From contig NZ_JARDUA010000003.1 in assembly GCF_029360645.1 (NCBI RefSeq), positions 248,001-312,000 on the forward strand: a stretch of DNA of 64,000 bases. The letters are read 5' to 3'. The translations under genes and the position numbers were made by a program. Below the pieces are notes generated by a model. It ran no database searches. It was not told the origin of the DNA and saw only the letters and a list, made by a program, of their open reading frames with translations. The DNA is from Pontibacter litorisediminis. Lineage in GTDB: Bacteria; Bacteroidota; Bacteroidia; Cytophagales; Hymenobacteraceae. Positions 37,191 through 46,474 of this stretch are shown here, piece after piece (positions within the stretch are counted from its first letter, which is position 1; each line of letters opens with the position of its first letter).

Positions 37191-40178
37191 TTAGCGAACT
37201 TTATGGGCTACCTGCGGCGTAGCTGCAGGCTGCTTGGTGTTTTCTTCCTTGATGGTATCTACCACAATCGGAGTAGCGATAAATAGGGAAGAATAAGTAC
37301 CGGCCAATACACCGATGATCATCGCCAGTGAGAAGCCGCGCAGTACCTCACCACCGAACAGGAACAGGATAACCACCACCAGGAACAGAGTCAAGGAGGT
37401 AATGATCGTGCGGCTGAAGGTGCTGATAAGGGCTGGGTTAACAACTGCTCTGATGCCGGCGCGCGGGTTATCGCTCATGTACTCACGCACACGGTCGAAA
37501 ATTACCACGGTGTCGTTGATAGAGAAACCGATGATTGTCAGTACCGCTGCGATAAATACTTGGTCCATCTCATAGGAGATGCCTAGCAGGTGCAGGATTG
37601 AGAACACCGCTATGATCATCAAGGCATCGTGAAGGAGGGCTACTACGCCACCCAGCGAGAACTGCCACTTACGGAAACGAATCATCACATACAGGAAGAT
37701 GCCTACCAGCGCAAGCAGGATAGCGATCAGGGCTGTGTTCTGGATGTCATCTGCCATGGTTGCTCCTACTTTAGAGGAGCTCAGGATCTGCGGGTTCAGG
37801 TTGCTGTACTGCTGTATGCCTTGCTCCAGCGCAGCCCTTACCTGCTCGTCCGCCTCGATGCTCTCATCATCAGCCATCCAGCTGGTAATCACTTTCACGC
37901 GGTTAGAGGCGCCAAACGTTTTCACCTCCGTGCCCGCCTGCTGGAAATCATCCATCAGGTTAGAGCGGATATCAGAAGCCGGAACTGCCTGATCGAACTC
38001 AATCACGTAAGAGCGTCCACCAGTAAAGTCTACGCCCAAGTTTGGACCTTTGATAGCCATGGCAACAAAGCCGAAAGCGATAATAGCAATGGAGAAAGCA
38101 TAGGCAGGCTTTCTGTACTTCATCACGTCAAACTTCACGTTGCGGAACATCTTGTTGGCAAGCGATGAAGAGAAGGATAGCTTACCTGCTTTCTTGAAGG
38201 TGCTCTCCACGAACAGCCTTGAAATGAATACTGAGGTAAAGAACGAGGTAATGATACCGATCATCAGGGTAATGGCGAAGCCTTTTACCGGGCCTGAACC
38301 GAAGAAGTACAGGATAAAGCCTACGATGAAGGTAGTTACGTTTGCGTCGAAGATCGTAGAGAAAGCCTTGTCGTAACCGGCATTGATCACTTCGCGCATA
38401 CCCAAGCCTTTGGCAGCCTCTTCACGCATACGCTCAAAAATCAATACGTTCGCGTCCACGGCCATACCCAGGGTAAGCACGATACCGGCGATACCAGGCA
38501 GCGTGAGCGCAGCACCAAACTGGGCCAGCACACCAAGTATAAAGAACACGTTGAAGAGCAGGGCAAGGTCAGCGATAAAGCCGCCGCGCGCATAGTAAGC
38601 AATCATGAAGATCACCACGATCACCAGGCCGGCGATAGTTGACAGCAAGCCTTGGTTGATGGCCTCCTGGCCCAGGGAAGGACCTACGATAGCCTCTTCC
38701 ACGATGCGGGTTGGAGCCGGCATTTTACCAGCTTTCAGAATGTTGGCAAGGTCTTGCGCCTCGTCTACGGTAAAGTTACCGGAGATAGAGGAGTTACCGC
38801 CCGTGATCTCGCCCTGTACTACCGGGGCAGAGTACACATAGTTATCCAGCACGATAGCCACCTGGCGGCCAACGTTGTCGCCTGTCAGACGAGCCCACTT
38901 TCTGGCGCCTGTCGGGTTCATGGTCATGCTGATCTCTGGACGGCCAGCCTGGTCAAAGTCCTGGCGGGCATCGTTGATCACGTCGCCGCTCAGCGGAGCC
39001 TTGCCGTCACGACCTTTCTTAATAGCGTACAGCTCAACGAACTCCTGGCCTGCGTCGCCTACAAGCGGCTTCACACCCCACAGGAACTTCATGTTAGGAG
39101 GCAGCATAGAGCGCACCTCGGCACTGTGAAACAGCTGGTTGATGGTGGCCGTGTCGCGCACGTTGGCACCGATACCGCCCGGCATGGCTGTGAACAGCGT
39201 CGCCAGCACGCTTCCCTGCTGGTCAAGAGCGGCTGTGTCAGCCTTTGCTACAGCGGCAGTGTCGGCTTTCGCAGCAGCGGCAATAGCAGCAGAGTCTGAA
39301 CCGGCAGCCTGTGCCAGCACGTCTTCCGCTGCGGTGTCAGCAACAGCCGGAGCTGGTGTAGCGGAGGCTGTAGAGGTGCGCAGTTTCAGTTTACCGGCAC
39401 GCTGCTGGGCGTCCAGGTACTGGCCTACCTGCATCAGGTATGGGTTAAACTCCTGCGGCGTCCATACTTCCCAGAACTCCAGGTTGGCCATGCCCTGCAA
39501 CAGTTTACGCACACGGTCAGGGTTGTCAACGCCCGGAAGCTCGATCTGGATACGGCCAGTACCTTTCAGGCGCTGGATGTTTGGCTGCGTTACGCCGAAA
39601 CGGTCGATACGCGTACGCAGGATGTTGAAAGAGCGGTCGATGGCATCGTCCACTTCAGCCTGGATCACATCGATCACCTCCTCGTTAGAGGACTCGTAGC
39701 TGATCTTGCCACGGTTAGCAGTATTTGAGAAGATGCGGCTCAGGCGGCCGTTCGGCTCGATTTCGCGGTAAGCCTCGGCAAAAAGCGTAGTGAAACGCTC
39801 CTGGCTGTTACGCTGCAATTCCTGCGCGCGGTCCAGTGCCTTCAGGAAGTTCGGATCTTTGCTGTTGCCAGACATAGACTTGATGATCTCCACAGGCGAT
39901 ACTTCCAGTACCACGTGCATACCACCTCTCAGGTCCAGGCCAAGGCCAAGCTCCTTCTCCTTTACCTCCTGGTAGGTCATGCCCATGAACACGGGCTCTT
40001 TCCACATGGAGTCGAGGTAAGTTTGCTTCTTTGCCAGGTCTACGTTGCCTTGCGCGTCAGTGGCGTATGCTTCTGCATCGTTCTGCACGCTGCCGGCAAC
40101 AAAAGAGAATGACAGAAAGTAAAGGCAGAGCGCCGATACGATCAATGTCAGACCGATAATTAACGATTTGTTCCGCAT
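37191..40178 (-). CDS. secDF: Protein translocase SecDF (fused)
   Basis: A 995-residue fusion of SecD and SecF, the proton-driven accessory of the Sec translocon. The SecD part opens with a membrane anchor (7-29) and has GLDLRGG at 80-86, a large periplasmic region and six membrane helices (to about 665). The SecF part has VDFTGG at 716-721 and a second set of helices. Fusion is usual in Bacteroidota. The periplasmic region has an unusual Ala/Asp/Thr-rich stretch (about 268-320) in which KADTAAV-like units repeat. It forms a single-gene unit with a strong terminator. Confidence 0.96.
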   Translation of the reverse strand: MRNKSLIIGLTLIVSALCLYFLSFSFVAGSVQNDAEAYATDAQGNVDLAKKQTYLDSMWKEPVFMGMTYQEVKEKELGLGLDLRGGMHVVLEVSPVEIIKSMSGNSKDPNFLKALDRAQELQRNSQERFTTLFAEAYREIEPNGRLSRIFSNTANRGKISYESSNEEVIDVIQAEVDDAIDRSFNILRTRIDRFGVTQPNIQRLKGTGRIQIELPGVDNPDRVRKLLQGMANLEFWEVWTPQEFNPYLMQVGQYLDAQQRAGKLKLRTSTASATPAPAVADTAAEDVLAQAAGSDSAAIAAAAKADTAAVAKADTAALDQQGSVLATLFTAMPGGIGANVRDTATINQLFHSAEVRSMLPPNMKFLWGVKPLVGDAGQEFVELYAIKKGRDGKAPLSGDVINDARQDFDQAGRPEISMTMNPTGARKWARLTGDNVGRQVAIVLDNYVYSAPVVQGEITGGNSSISGNFTVDEAQDLANILKAGKMPAPTRIVEEAIVGPSLGQEAINQGLLSTIAGLVIVVIFMIAYYARGGFIADLALLFNVFFILGVLAQFGAALTLPGIAGIVLTLGMAVDANVLIFERMREEAAKGLGMREVINAGYDKAFSTIFDANVTTFIVGFILYFFGSGPVKGFAITLMIGIITSFFTSVFISRLFVESTFKKAGKLSFSSSLANKMFRNVKFDVMKYRKPAYAFSIAIIAFGFVAMAIKGPNLGVDFTGGRSYVIEFDQAVPASDIRSNLMDDFQQAGTEVKTFGASNRVKVITSWMADDESIEADEQVRAALEQGIQQYSNLNPQILSSSKVGATMADDIQNTALIAILLALVGIFLYVMIRFRKWQFSLGGVVALLHDALMIIAVFSILHLLGISYEMDQVFIAAVLTIIGFSINDTVVIFDRVREYMSDNPRAGIRAVVNPALISTFSRTIITSLTLFLVVVILFLFGGEVLRGFSLAMIIGVLAGTYSSLFIATPIVVDTIKEENTKQPAATPQVAHKVR

Positions 40179-40343
40179 TGTTTAAGTAAAAGTATGAATT
40201 GATTGATAATTGGGTACAATGTATGGTTCTCCCTTGGAGCCTACTAAATAACTATAATACAAGTAGGTGCGTTCCGTTACCTGCCGGATATAGCAGCACG
40301 GAGGCCTGAAAAGGCTGAGAGAAGAAAATAGGGAGGAGGCAGC

Positions 40344-40721
40344 CTACGGAGCGTTGGGCTGAATGGTAATAGGGAAAATACGGGCTGTAAAACCGGCGCC
40401 AGGGGGCACGGCTGTGTAAGCAGCGGGCAGAAGCGCTATGGCGGCCAGTGCAAAGGCCGGTTGCTGCGGCAACGGGCCCAGGTCCTGCTGCGGCAGGTTA
40501 AGCGCTACAAAAGAGGTCGTGCCTTCCAGCGAGACCTTCTGCTTCACGCGTGTTTTTTCGGCACCAGGGGCAGAGGTTAACGCTGTGTTAGCTGGTTGTG
40601 CCGCGCCATTGGCCGACGTATACGCCACCACTTCCTGGCCATTGAGCATGAGCGCCCACAGCAGGGTTACCGACATCAAGAGATGCCTTAGGTGGCTGAA
40701 TATGTCTTTGGCTTTTGGCAT
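40344..40721 (-). CDS. Hypothetical protein with one hydrophobic segment
   Basis: A 125-residue protein from ATG at 40721 (MPKAKDIFSHLRH), chosen over the Met at 40733. One hydrophobic segment (about 15-28) could be a signal peptide or anchor. The rest is alanine- and proline-rich with no recognised domain. It lies just downstream of the KtrA-like gene on the same strand (31 bases). The coding call is moderate because the sequence is low in complexity. Confidence 0.45.
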   Translation of the reverse strand: MPKAKDIFSHLRHLLMSVTLLWALMLNGQEVVAYTSANGAAQPANTALTSAPGAEKTRVKQKVSLEGTTSFVALNLPQQDLGPLPQQPAFALAAIALLPAAYTAVPPGAGFTARIFPITIQPNAP

Positions 40722-40764
40722 GTATAAGCGCAAATATGAAATCTTTTCTGTTAAAAAAGAAATT

Positions 40765-41457
40765 TTAACGGTTTACATCAATAAATCGCTTCACATCCTG
40801 CTTTTTACCGATAAGCAGCAGGATGTCTGACGGGTAAATAATGGTATCGGCCTTAGGCACCCCGATGATGTGCTCCACCTGCGTCGGCTTGCCGTCCTGT
40901 ATCTCCTCAAAGAAGCGCTTGATCGTGATCAGGTTGAGGTTATACTTCTCGCGGAGCGATATTTTAGCCACGCTGCGGTTGGCGATGTTACGCGGCGCGT
41001 TTATCTCTACGATCTCGTAATTGTCCGGCAGCGGCAGGAAGGTACGGATGCTCGGCTGCAGCAGGCGCTCGGCCACGGTTTTGCCTACCTCACCCTCCGG
41101 CGACAGGATCTCCTGCACGCCCATTTTCTCCAGGATGCGGCGCTGTTGCTTGTTGGAGGCGCGGGTGATCACCCGCTTCACGTTCAGTTCCTGCAGGTTG
41201 GCCGTTGTGATCAGCAGGGCCTCGAAGTCCTCGCCAATAGCTACTACCACGGCGTCCATATCCTGAATGCTTTGGGCCTCCAGGGCGCGGATGTCGGTGG
41301 CATCCAGGGCAACGGCGTAGGCTACCTGGTCTTTGATAGACTCCACATGGTCCTCGTCGTTATCAATGGCGATCACCTCGGCGCCGCGCTCTGCCAGCGT
41401 GGTGGCAATGGAGTGGCCGAAGATCCCCAGGCCAATTACCGCGAATTTGCTCCTCAT
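40765..41457 (-). CDS. Potassium uptake regulatory subunit, KtrA/TrkA-like
   Basis: A 230-residue RCK protein. The Rossmann TrkA-N domain has the nucleotide loop GLGIFG (9-14) and acidic D32 at the end of strand 2. A TrkA-C domain (about 145-225) follows. The protein binds ATP/ADP or NAD(H) and gates a KtrB-type potassium channel, whose gene is not in the window. Its start overlaps the uridine kinase stop by 4 bases (ATGA type), so the two genes are translationally coupled. Confidence 0.92.
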   Translation of the reverse strand: MRSKFAVIGLGIFGHSIATTLAERGAEVIAIDNDEDHVESIKDQVAYAVALDATDIRALEAQSIQDMDAVVVAIGEDFEALLITTANLQELNVKRVITRASNKQQRRILEKMGVQEILSPEGEVGKTVAERLLQPSIRTFLPLPDNYEIVEINAPRNIANRSVAKISLREKYNLNLITIKRFFEEIQDGKPTQVEHIIGVPKADTIIYPSDILLLIGKKQDVKRFIDVNR

Positions 41458-42074
41458 GCTTTTATCTTAGCGTTTAGGTATGTGGTGAGCACCTCCAGCC
41501 CGCGCTCAAAGTTGGCGTTGTTCGGGATGATGATGTCAGCATCGTTTTTGTAAGGTTTGATGTACTTCTCGTACGTAGGAGCCACGTGGTGGGTATAGCG
41601 GTACAGCACGTCGTCCAGGTCATAGCCGCGCTCCACCTTATCGCGCACAATGCGGCGCTGCAGTTTTATGTACTCTTTGGCGTCAATGTATACCTTTAGG
41701 TCCAGCAGGTTGGCGATCTCCTCAAAGTAAAATACAAAGATGCCCTCCACCACCACAATCGGGGCAGGCCTGAACTCCAGCTGGCGCGGCACCACATCCG
41801 GGTTGTTGAAGGTGTACTCCTGGCGGTAAATGGTTTCGCCGCGGCTCACTTTCAGGATGTCGTGTGCGTAGGCCTCATCATCGATGCAGGACGGCAGGTC
41901 GAAATTGATTACTCCGTTCGGGTCTGCGGTTTGGTGCTCGCGCGGTTTGTAGTAGTTGTCCTGAGAGATCAGGCAAACGTCTTCCGGGGCAAACGAGGTA
42001 AGCAGCTTGTTCAAAAAAGTGGTTTTTCCTGAAGCACTACCTCCTGTAATCCCGACGATGAATGGCTTTTGCAT
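41454..42074 (-). CDS. udk: Uridine kinase
   Basis: A 206-residue uridine/cytidine kinase. The P-loop GGSASGKT is at 11-18. The family segments SQDNYYK, NFDLPSCIDDEA and VVEGIFVFY are present, and the C-terminal part has RRIVRDKVERGY and the YTHHVAPTYEKYIKPYK lid. It salvages pyrimidine nucleosides to UMP or CMP. It overlaps the potassium regulator gene, and the rdgB gene is upstream on the same strand, so pyrimidine/nucleotide genes are grouped here. Confidence 0.95.
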   Translation of the reverse strand: MQKPFIVGITGGSASGKTTFLNKLLTSFAPEDVCLISQDNYYKPREHQTADPNGVINFDLPSCIDDEAYAHDILKVSRGETIYRQEYTFNNPDVVPRQLEFRPAPIVVVEGIFVFYFEEIANLLDLKVYIDAKEYIKLQRRIVRDKVERGYDLDDVLYRYTHHVAPTYEKYIKPYKNDADIIIPNNANFERGLEVLTTYLNAKIKA

Positions 42075-42143
42075 AGGAAGCTTTGGTTTCAGCCCACAAA
42101 ATTAAAACATTAGCAGCTACTTGGCTAATGCAGCGCGTTATTT

Positions 42144-42728
42144 TTATACTTTCAGGGTTTTCAGGAAGCGTACCAGCTCCTGGGTGGCGCGGCCGCGGTG
42201 GCTGATGGCGTTCTTTTCCTCGGCGCTCATTTGGGCAAAGGTGCGGTCGTGGCCGTCGGGCACGAACACCGGGTCATAGCCAAAGCCTTTGTCGCCCTTC
42301 CACTCCGTTGCTATACTTCCTGTTACGATGCCTTCGAACTGGTGCTGCTGCCCGTCCAGAATCAGGGTGATGCTGGTGCGGAAGCGGGCGCGGCGGTTCT
42401 CTTGCCCCTCCAGGCGCTGCAAAAGCTTGTTGATGTTATCGGCATCGGAGCGCTGCGGGCCGGCATAGCGTGCCGAGTATACGCCCGGCTCGCCGTTCAG
42501 CGCCTCCACCTCCAGGCCGGTGTCGTCGGCAAAGCAGCTCACGTTATAGTTGTCCCACACATACTCCGCCTTCTGCCGCGAGTTGCCTTCCAGTGTGTCC
42601 TGCTCCTCGGCCAGCTCCTCGTTGCAGCCAATGTCCTGCAGGGTCAGTAGTTCATACTTGCCCTCCAGCATCTGGCTTACCTCGGCCAGCTTGTGGCGGT
42701 TGTTGGTTGCAAAGCAGAGTTTCTTCAT
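42144..42728 (-). CDS. rdgB: XTP/dITP diphosphatase (RdgB/HAM1)
   Basis: A 194-residue HAM1-family pyrophosphatase that removes deaminated purine nucleotides from the pool. The opening MKKLCFATNNRHKLAEV, the FADDTGLEVEALNGEPGVYSARYAG segment, FGYDPVF and the SHRGRA end are all conserved. The length is normal. It lies between a phosphoribosyltransferase gene and udk on the same strand. Confidence 0.95.
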   Translation of the reverse strand: MKKLCFATNNRHKLAEVSQMLEGKYELLTLQDIGCNEELAEEQDTLEGNSRQKAEYVWDNYNVSCFADDTGLEVEALNGEPGVYSARYAGPQRSDADNINKLLQRLEGQENRRARFRTSITLILDGQQHQFEGIVTGSIATEWKGDKGFGYDPVFVPDGHDRTFAQMSAEEKNAISHRGRATQELVRFLKTLKV

Positions 42729-42835
42729 TTTAGTTATTCGTTAATAGTTGTTCGTTGCTGGTAGTAGGATGCTGAGGGTCATTATACTTCGTTTTGGCCA
42801 GCCCTAATAACTGGTAACTATCAACCAGCAACTAT

Positions 42836-42891
42836 TTATCTACAGCAAATACGCTGCTACCTCTTATCTACAGCAAATACGCTGCTACCTC
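42836..42891. repeat. 28-bp tandem duplication over the end of a gene
   Basis: Two identical 28-base units in tandem (42836-42863 and 42864-42891). The right unit encodes the last seven residues and stop of the phosphoribosyltransferase; the left unit is the same sequence just past the stop. Confidence 0.9.
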
Positions 42892-43383
42892 ATCTTCCTG
42901 TAGCACTACCTGCACGCGCTCGCGCAGGGTGGTGGCCAGCGAGTAGCCGGTGTAGGTGGCGGCGATCGGGTAGAGCGGGTGGTGGCGGTCTATAAGGGTG
43001 GCCACCTCTACCTTCTTCGGATTCTGTGGCAGAAAGGCGTTTAACGTGTAGGCCAGCGTTTTGCCGGTGTTCAGCACGTCGTCTACCAGCACCACTACCT
43101 TATCCCCCAGGTTTATGTTCTCGGGCTGCAGTTGCACGGGCTCCTCTAGCGGCGTGTCTTTGTTAAGCCTTACCTGCAGCAGTTGCACCTGTAGCGGCGA
43201 GATCTGCTGCAATTGTGTGGCCAGCTGCTCGGCCAGGGTGTGGCCGTTAGGATAAATGCCGGCCAGCACCAGCGCCTCCTCCTCAAAGTTGCGCTCGTAG
43301 ATCTCATAGGCGATGCGCTTTACCTTTTGCTCTATCTGACTGCGGTCCAGTATCAGGCTCTGCTGTTTATGTTCTGGTGTCAT
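42868..43383 (-). CDS. Phosphoribosyltransferase family protein (PyrR-like)
   Basis: A 171-residue type I phosphoribosyltransferase. The PRPP loop VDDVLNTGKT (100-109 from the chosen start) follows a run of valines. The opening QIEQKVKRIAYEIYERN and the late RHHPLYPIAATYTGYSL segment resemble PyrR-like proteins of Bacteroidota. PyrR controls pyrimidine genes and has uracil phosphoribosyltransferase activity; here the role is inferred from similarity and from the neighbouring nucleotide genes. The frame extends to 43416, but the Met at 43383 fits better. Confidence 0.78.
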   Translation of the reverse strand: MTPEHKQQSLILDRSQIEQKVKRIAYEIYERNFEEEALVLAGIYPNGHTLAEQLATQLQQISPLQVQLLQVRLNKDTPLEEPVQLQPENINLGDKVVVLVDDVLNTGKTLAYTLNAFLPQNPKKVEVATLIDRHHPLYPIAATYTGYSLATTLRERVQVVLQEDEVAAYLL

Positions 43384-43522
43384 AGGGGTTTGCTTCTGGC
43401 TTTGGTGGCGCGGCAAATCGCGCCGCTAAGGCAAAATTAACAAGATATTTAGATTGGCCGCGGCTTTTGCCGGATGCATAAAATAATTTGGCTCATAGCG
43501 TTTTACTTTCAAATAATCTTAT

Positions 43523-43530
43523 TAAATTTG
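43523..43530 (+). promoter_or_regulatory. TAnnTTTG -7 box ahead of rpmE
   Basis: TAAATTTG with a TTTT tract about 18 bases upstream, 41 bases before the ATG at 43572. Confidence 0.55.
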
Positions 43531-43571
43531 CAGTCCGATTCAGAAATTAAGGTTAAATAACGTTTACGATA

Positions 43572-43817
43572 ATGAAAAAAGGCATTCACCCAGAGTACAG
43601 ACAGGTGGTTTTCCAGGATATGACCAGTGATTTCAAGTTCATCACTCGTTCTACTATGACTTCTGATGAGACTATCACTATGGAAGATGGTAAAGAGTAT
43701 CCTGTAATCAAAGTGGAAGTTTCTTCTGCCTCTCACCCGTTCTACACTGGTAAAAACATCTTCGTGGATACTGCTGGTCGTGTGGAGAAATTCAACACGC
43801 GTTACAAGAAAAAATAA
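43572..43817 (+). CDS. rpmE2: 50S ribosomal protein L31, type B
   Basis: An 81-residue type B L31. [21 protein letters not shown] and the [11 protein letters not shown] segment are characteristic, and no zinc-binding cysteines are present, which makes it the zinc-independent form. Codon use is skewed to T-ending codons (TCT, ACT, GAT), unlike the GC-rich neighbours, as expected for a highly expressed gene in this phylum. Confidence 0.95.
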   Translation: MKKGIHPEYRQVVFQDMTSDFKFITRSTMTSDETITMEDGKEYPVIKVEVSSASHPFYTGKNIFVDTAGRVEKFNTRYKKK

Positions 43818-43848
43818 GCGGTTTATTCCGGTTAAAACGTTTCAAGAG

Positions 43849-43884
43849 AAGTCTTTCTGTCATTGTGGCAGGAAGACTTTTTCT
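43849..43884 (+). terminator. rpmE terminator
   Basis: An 11-bp stem AAGTCTTTCTG / CAGGAAGACTT (one wobble pair) with a 9-base loop and a T-rich tail, 31 bases past the stop. Confidence 0.88.
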
Positions 43885-44020
43885 TTTATCCCCCTCCCCG
43901 TAAACAAGCCAAACCTGTCTTTTAGCCTGCTGTTGTACGAACACGCATAACCGTATTGCCTAAATCATAAAATATTGCTGTGTGTGGCGGCTTTTATGCA
44001 CTATTTTGAAGGAAAGCTTA

Positions 44021-44028
44021 TATTTTTG
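44021..44028 (+). promoter_or_regulatory. Possible -7 box of a leaderless gene
   Basis: TATTTTTG lies only 4 bases before the ATG at 44033. If used, the message would begin at or next to the start codon. No clear -33 box. Confidence 0.35.
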
Positions 44029-44032
44029 CACC

Positions 44033-45235
44033 ATGAATATCATCCTTTTTGATGACCCGGTAATCCGGCAGGACCTGTTGCCACTGACCTTTACCAGGCC
44101 GGTGGCCGAGGTGCGCGTGGGCATATTGACCATTGCCGAGAAGTGGGCGAAACACTTAGGTGGGCCGGTGGCTTACCTGACGCAGCCATACCTGCAGGCG
44201 AAGTATAAAAACGGCAACGGGGAACTGTATATCAATGGCGCTGCTATACCCGACGCTGAGTTGGCTGCCGCCGTGCGTGGGCTGGAACCCGGCCAGGCGC
44301 TGTACCATGATAACCTGTTGCTGGCGCTGCACAGCAGCGGGCAAACTTTTGCCACGCCGCAGGAACTGGCAAGCCACTCATCCGCTAGCCGGCAAGCCTA
44401 TAGCAGCGACTGCACCGTCATCCGGGATGTGTGGAACATTTTCCTGCAGAACGGCAGTCAGATCCGCAGCGATTACGCTCTGGTAACCGACGGGCGCCAA
44501 AGCCAGCCGGTGGACGATAAGTACACCATGGTGTATAACGAGGAGAACATCTTTATTGAGGAGGGTGTGAAGATTAGGGCGGCTATACTTAACGCGGAGA
44601 ACGGGCCCATTTACCTGGGCAAGAACTCGCAGGTGCACGAAGGCGCGGTGATCAAAGGGCCGTTTGCGCTGGGTGAGGAGAGCAACGTGAACGTGGGCGG
44701 CAAGATGCGCGGCGACGTGAGCATTGGCCCCTTCTGCAAGGTAGGCGGTGAGGTGGCGGCCTCGGTTATCTTCGGCTATACCAACAAAGGCCACGAAGGC
44801 TACCTGGGCAACTCGGTGCTGGGCGAGTGGATAAACATCGGTGCCGACACCAATACCTCGAACCTGAAGAACAATTACGCGGAGGTAAAGATCTGGAACT
44901 ACGCCAAAGGCGGCTTCAAGAACACCGGCCAGCAGTTCTGTGGCCTTATCATGGGCGACCACAGCAAGTGCGGCATCAACACCATGTTTAACACCGGCAC
45001 GGTGGTAGGCGTGAGTGCCAACATCTTTGGGCCGGGCTTCCCGCGCAACTTCATCCCTTCGTTCAGTTGGGGTGGCGCGGCCGGCTTCGAAACGTTTCAG
45101 ATGCGCAAGGTGGTAGAAGTGGCCGAGAAAGTGATGGGCCGCCGTGACAAGCAGCTAGACCAGACGGAGCGAGACATTCTCAACCACATTTTCGAGGAGA
45201 CCCAGCAGTACCGCGTCTGGGATAAAAAGGCGTAG
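44033..45235 (+). CDS. GlmU-like sugar nucleotidyltransferase family protein
   Basis: A 400-residue protein from ATG at 44033 (MNIILFDDPVIRQDLLPLTF), chosen over the upstream frame extension. The N-terminal domain resembles GlmU-like putative nucleotidyltransferases (TFTRPVAEVRVGILTIAEKW). The C-terminal part (about 180-345) is a left-handed beta-helix of hexapeptide repeats (YLGKNSQVHEGAVIKGPFALG, NVGGKMRGDVSIGPFCKVGG). It probably forms trimers and handles UDP-sugar or sugar-phosphate intermediates. The bifunctional GlmU motifs are only partly present, so the exact reaction is open. Confidence 0.85.
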   Translation: MNIILFDDPVIRQDLLPLTFTRPVAEVRVGILTIAEKWAKHLGGPVAYLTQPYLQAKYKNGNGELYINGAAIPDAELAAAVRGLEPGQALYHDNLLLALHSSGQTFATPQELASHSSASRQAYSSDCTVIRDVWNIFLQNGSQIRSDYALVTDGRQSQPVDDKYTMVYNEENIFIEEGVKIRAAILNAENGPIYLGKNSQVHEGAVIKGPFALGEESNVNVGGKMRGDVSIGPFCKVGGEVAASVIFGYTNKGHEGYLGNSVLGEWINIGADTNTSNLKNNYAEVKIWNYAKGGFKNTGQQFCGLIMGDHSKCGINTMFNTGTVVGVSANIFGPGFPRNFIPSFSWGGAAGFETFQMRKVVEVAEKVMGRRDKQLDQTERDILNHIFEETQQYRVWDKKA

Positions 45236-45254
45236 GCCGCTCTCGTAAAGTATA

Positions 45255-45307
45255 AAAGGGACAAAAGACCATGGAGTTGCACTGCAATTGCTGTCTTTTG
45301 TCCCTTT
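45255..45307 (+). terminator. Terminator after the GlmU-like gene
   Basis: A perfect 15-bp stem AAAGGGACAAAAGAC / GTCTTTTGTCCCTTT with a 23-base loop that has its own small inverted repeat. It lies about 20 bases past the stop. Confidence 0.8.
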
Positions 45308-45349
45308 GTCTTTTATCTTTGTGATAACTATCAACTCATAACCCCAAAC

Positions 45350-46474
45350 GTGCAGTTCTCTCAGATCATAGGTCATCAGGAAGCAAAAGCTTTGTTGCTC
45401 AAATCGGTGCAGCAGAACCATGTGGCGCATGCGCAGCTGTTTCTGGGGCAGGAGGGAAGCGCGAACCTGGCCCTGGCGCTGGCCTATGCCACCTACATCA
45501 ACTGCGAGAACAAGCAGCCCGATGATTCATGTGGAACATGCGGCAGCTGCGTGAAAATGAACAAGCTGGTGCACCCCGACTTTAACTTCGTGATGCCCGT
45601 AACGGCTACAAAATCGGTAAGCAAGGATGCCCTGAGCAGCAAGTTCATGAACGAGTGGCGCGAGTTTATACTTGCCAGCCCCTACCAGGGCCTCAACGAG
45701 TGGATGCAGCACATCGGGGCAGAGAACAAGCAAGGCATTATCTCGAAGGACGAAAGCCGCCAACTGGTAAAGCTGGTGTCGCTGAAGGCGTTTGAGGGCA
45801 ACTACAAGATCGTGGTGATCTGGCTGCCCGAGCTCATGCACCCTTCTGCGGCCAACGCTCTGCTGAAGCTGCTGGAGGAGCCGCCTGCCCAGACGCTGTT
45901 TCTGCTGGTGGCGCAGTCGGCGGAGAAGCTGCTGGCTACCATTACCTCGCGTACCCAAATCATGCAGGTGCGCAACTTTACCGAGCAGGAGGTGGTGCAA
46001 TATGTGCAGCAGAAGTATAACCTCGACCCTGACCGTGCCGCGCAGGTGGCGCAGTTGGCCGAGGGCAACCTGAACGCCGCCGCCAAGCTCACCAGCGAGA
46101 TCAGCAGCGACTACTTCACCTTCTTTACCGACTGGATGCGCCACTGCTACAGCTATAAGTTTAACCACCTGGTGGAGATGAGCGAGGAATTCCAGAAGCT
46201 GGGGCGCGAGAACCAGAAGAACTTCCTGCTCTACGCGCTCAACCTGTTCCGGAAGGTGATGCTGTACGGGGTGGATGCCTCGCTGATCGCTTTTCTGCCG
46301 CCGGCCGAGCTGGACTTCGTGCAGAAGTTCTCGAAGGTGATAACAGGCAACAACGCCGGCGAACTGGCCGAGGAGCTGAACCAGGCGCATTACCACATCG
46401 AGCGGAACGCCAACCCAAAGATGGTGTTCGTGGATAGCTCGCTACAGATTGCCGGCTACCTGCGTAAAGGGTAG
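45350..46474 (+). CDS. holB: DNA polymerase III subunit delta' (HolB)
   Basis: A 374-residue clamp-loader subunit of the delta' type. It begins MQFSQIIGHQEAKALLLKSV from a GTG codon. The family layout is kept: HAQLFLGQEGS in place of a true P-loop (delta' does not bind ATP), a zinc-finger cluster CENKQPDDSCGTCGSC, and HPSAANALLKLLEEPPAQTLFLL. The C-terminal collar domain fills the remainder. The start is a real GTG, since no ATG lies near the conserved N-terminus. Confidence 0.9.
   Translation: MQFSQIIGHQEAKALLLKSVQQNHVAHAQLFLGQEGSANLALALAYATYINCENKQPDDSCGTCGSCVKMNKLVHPDFNFVMPVTATKSVSKDALSSKFMNEWREFILASPYQGLNEWMQHIGAENKQGIISKDESRQLVKLVSLKAFEGNYKIVVIWLPELMHPSAANALLKLLEEPPAQTLFLLVAQSAEKLLATITSRTQIMQVRNFTEQEVVQYVQQKYNLDPDRAAQVAQLAEGNLNAAAKLTSEISSDYFTFFTDWMRHCYSYKFNHLVEMSEEFQKLGRENQKNFLLYALNLFRKVMLYGVDASLIAFLPPAELDFVQKFSKVITGNNAGELAEELNQAHYHIERNANPKMVFVDSSLQIAGYLRKG

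Noticed and set aside
45350..46474. Broken Walker A in the HolB-like protein as a sign of decay
   Set aside because: Delta' subunits normally lack a working P-loop, so GQEGSAN is expected.
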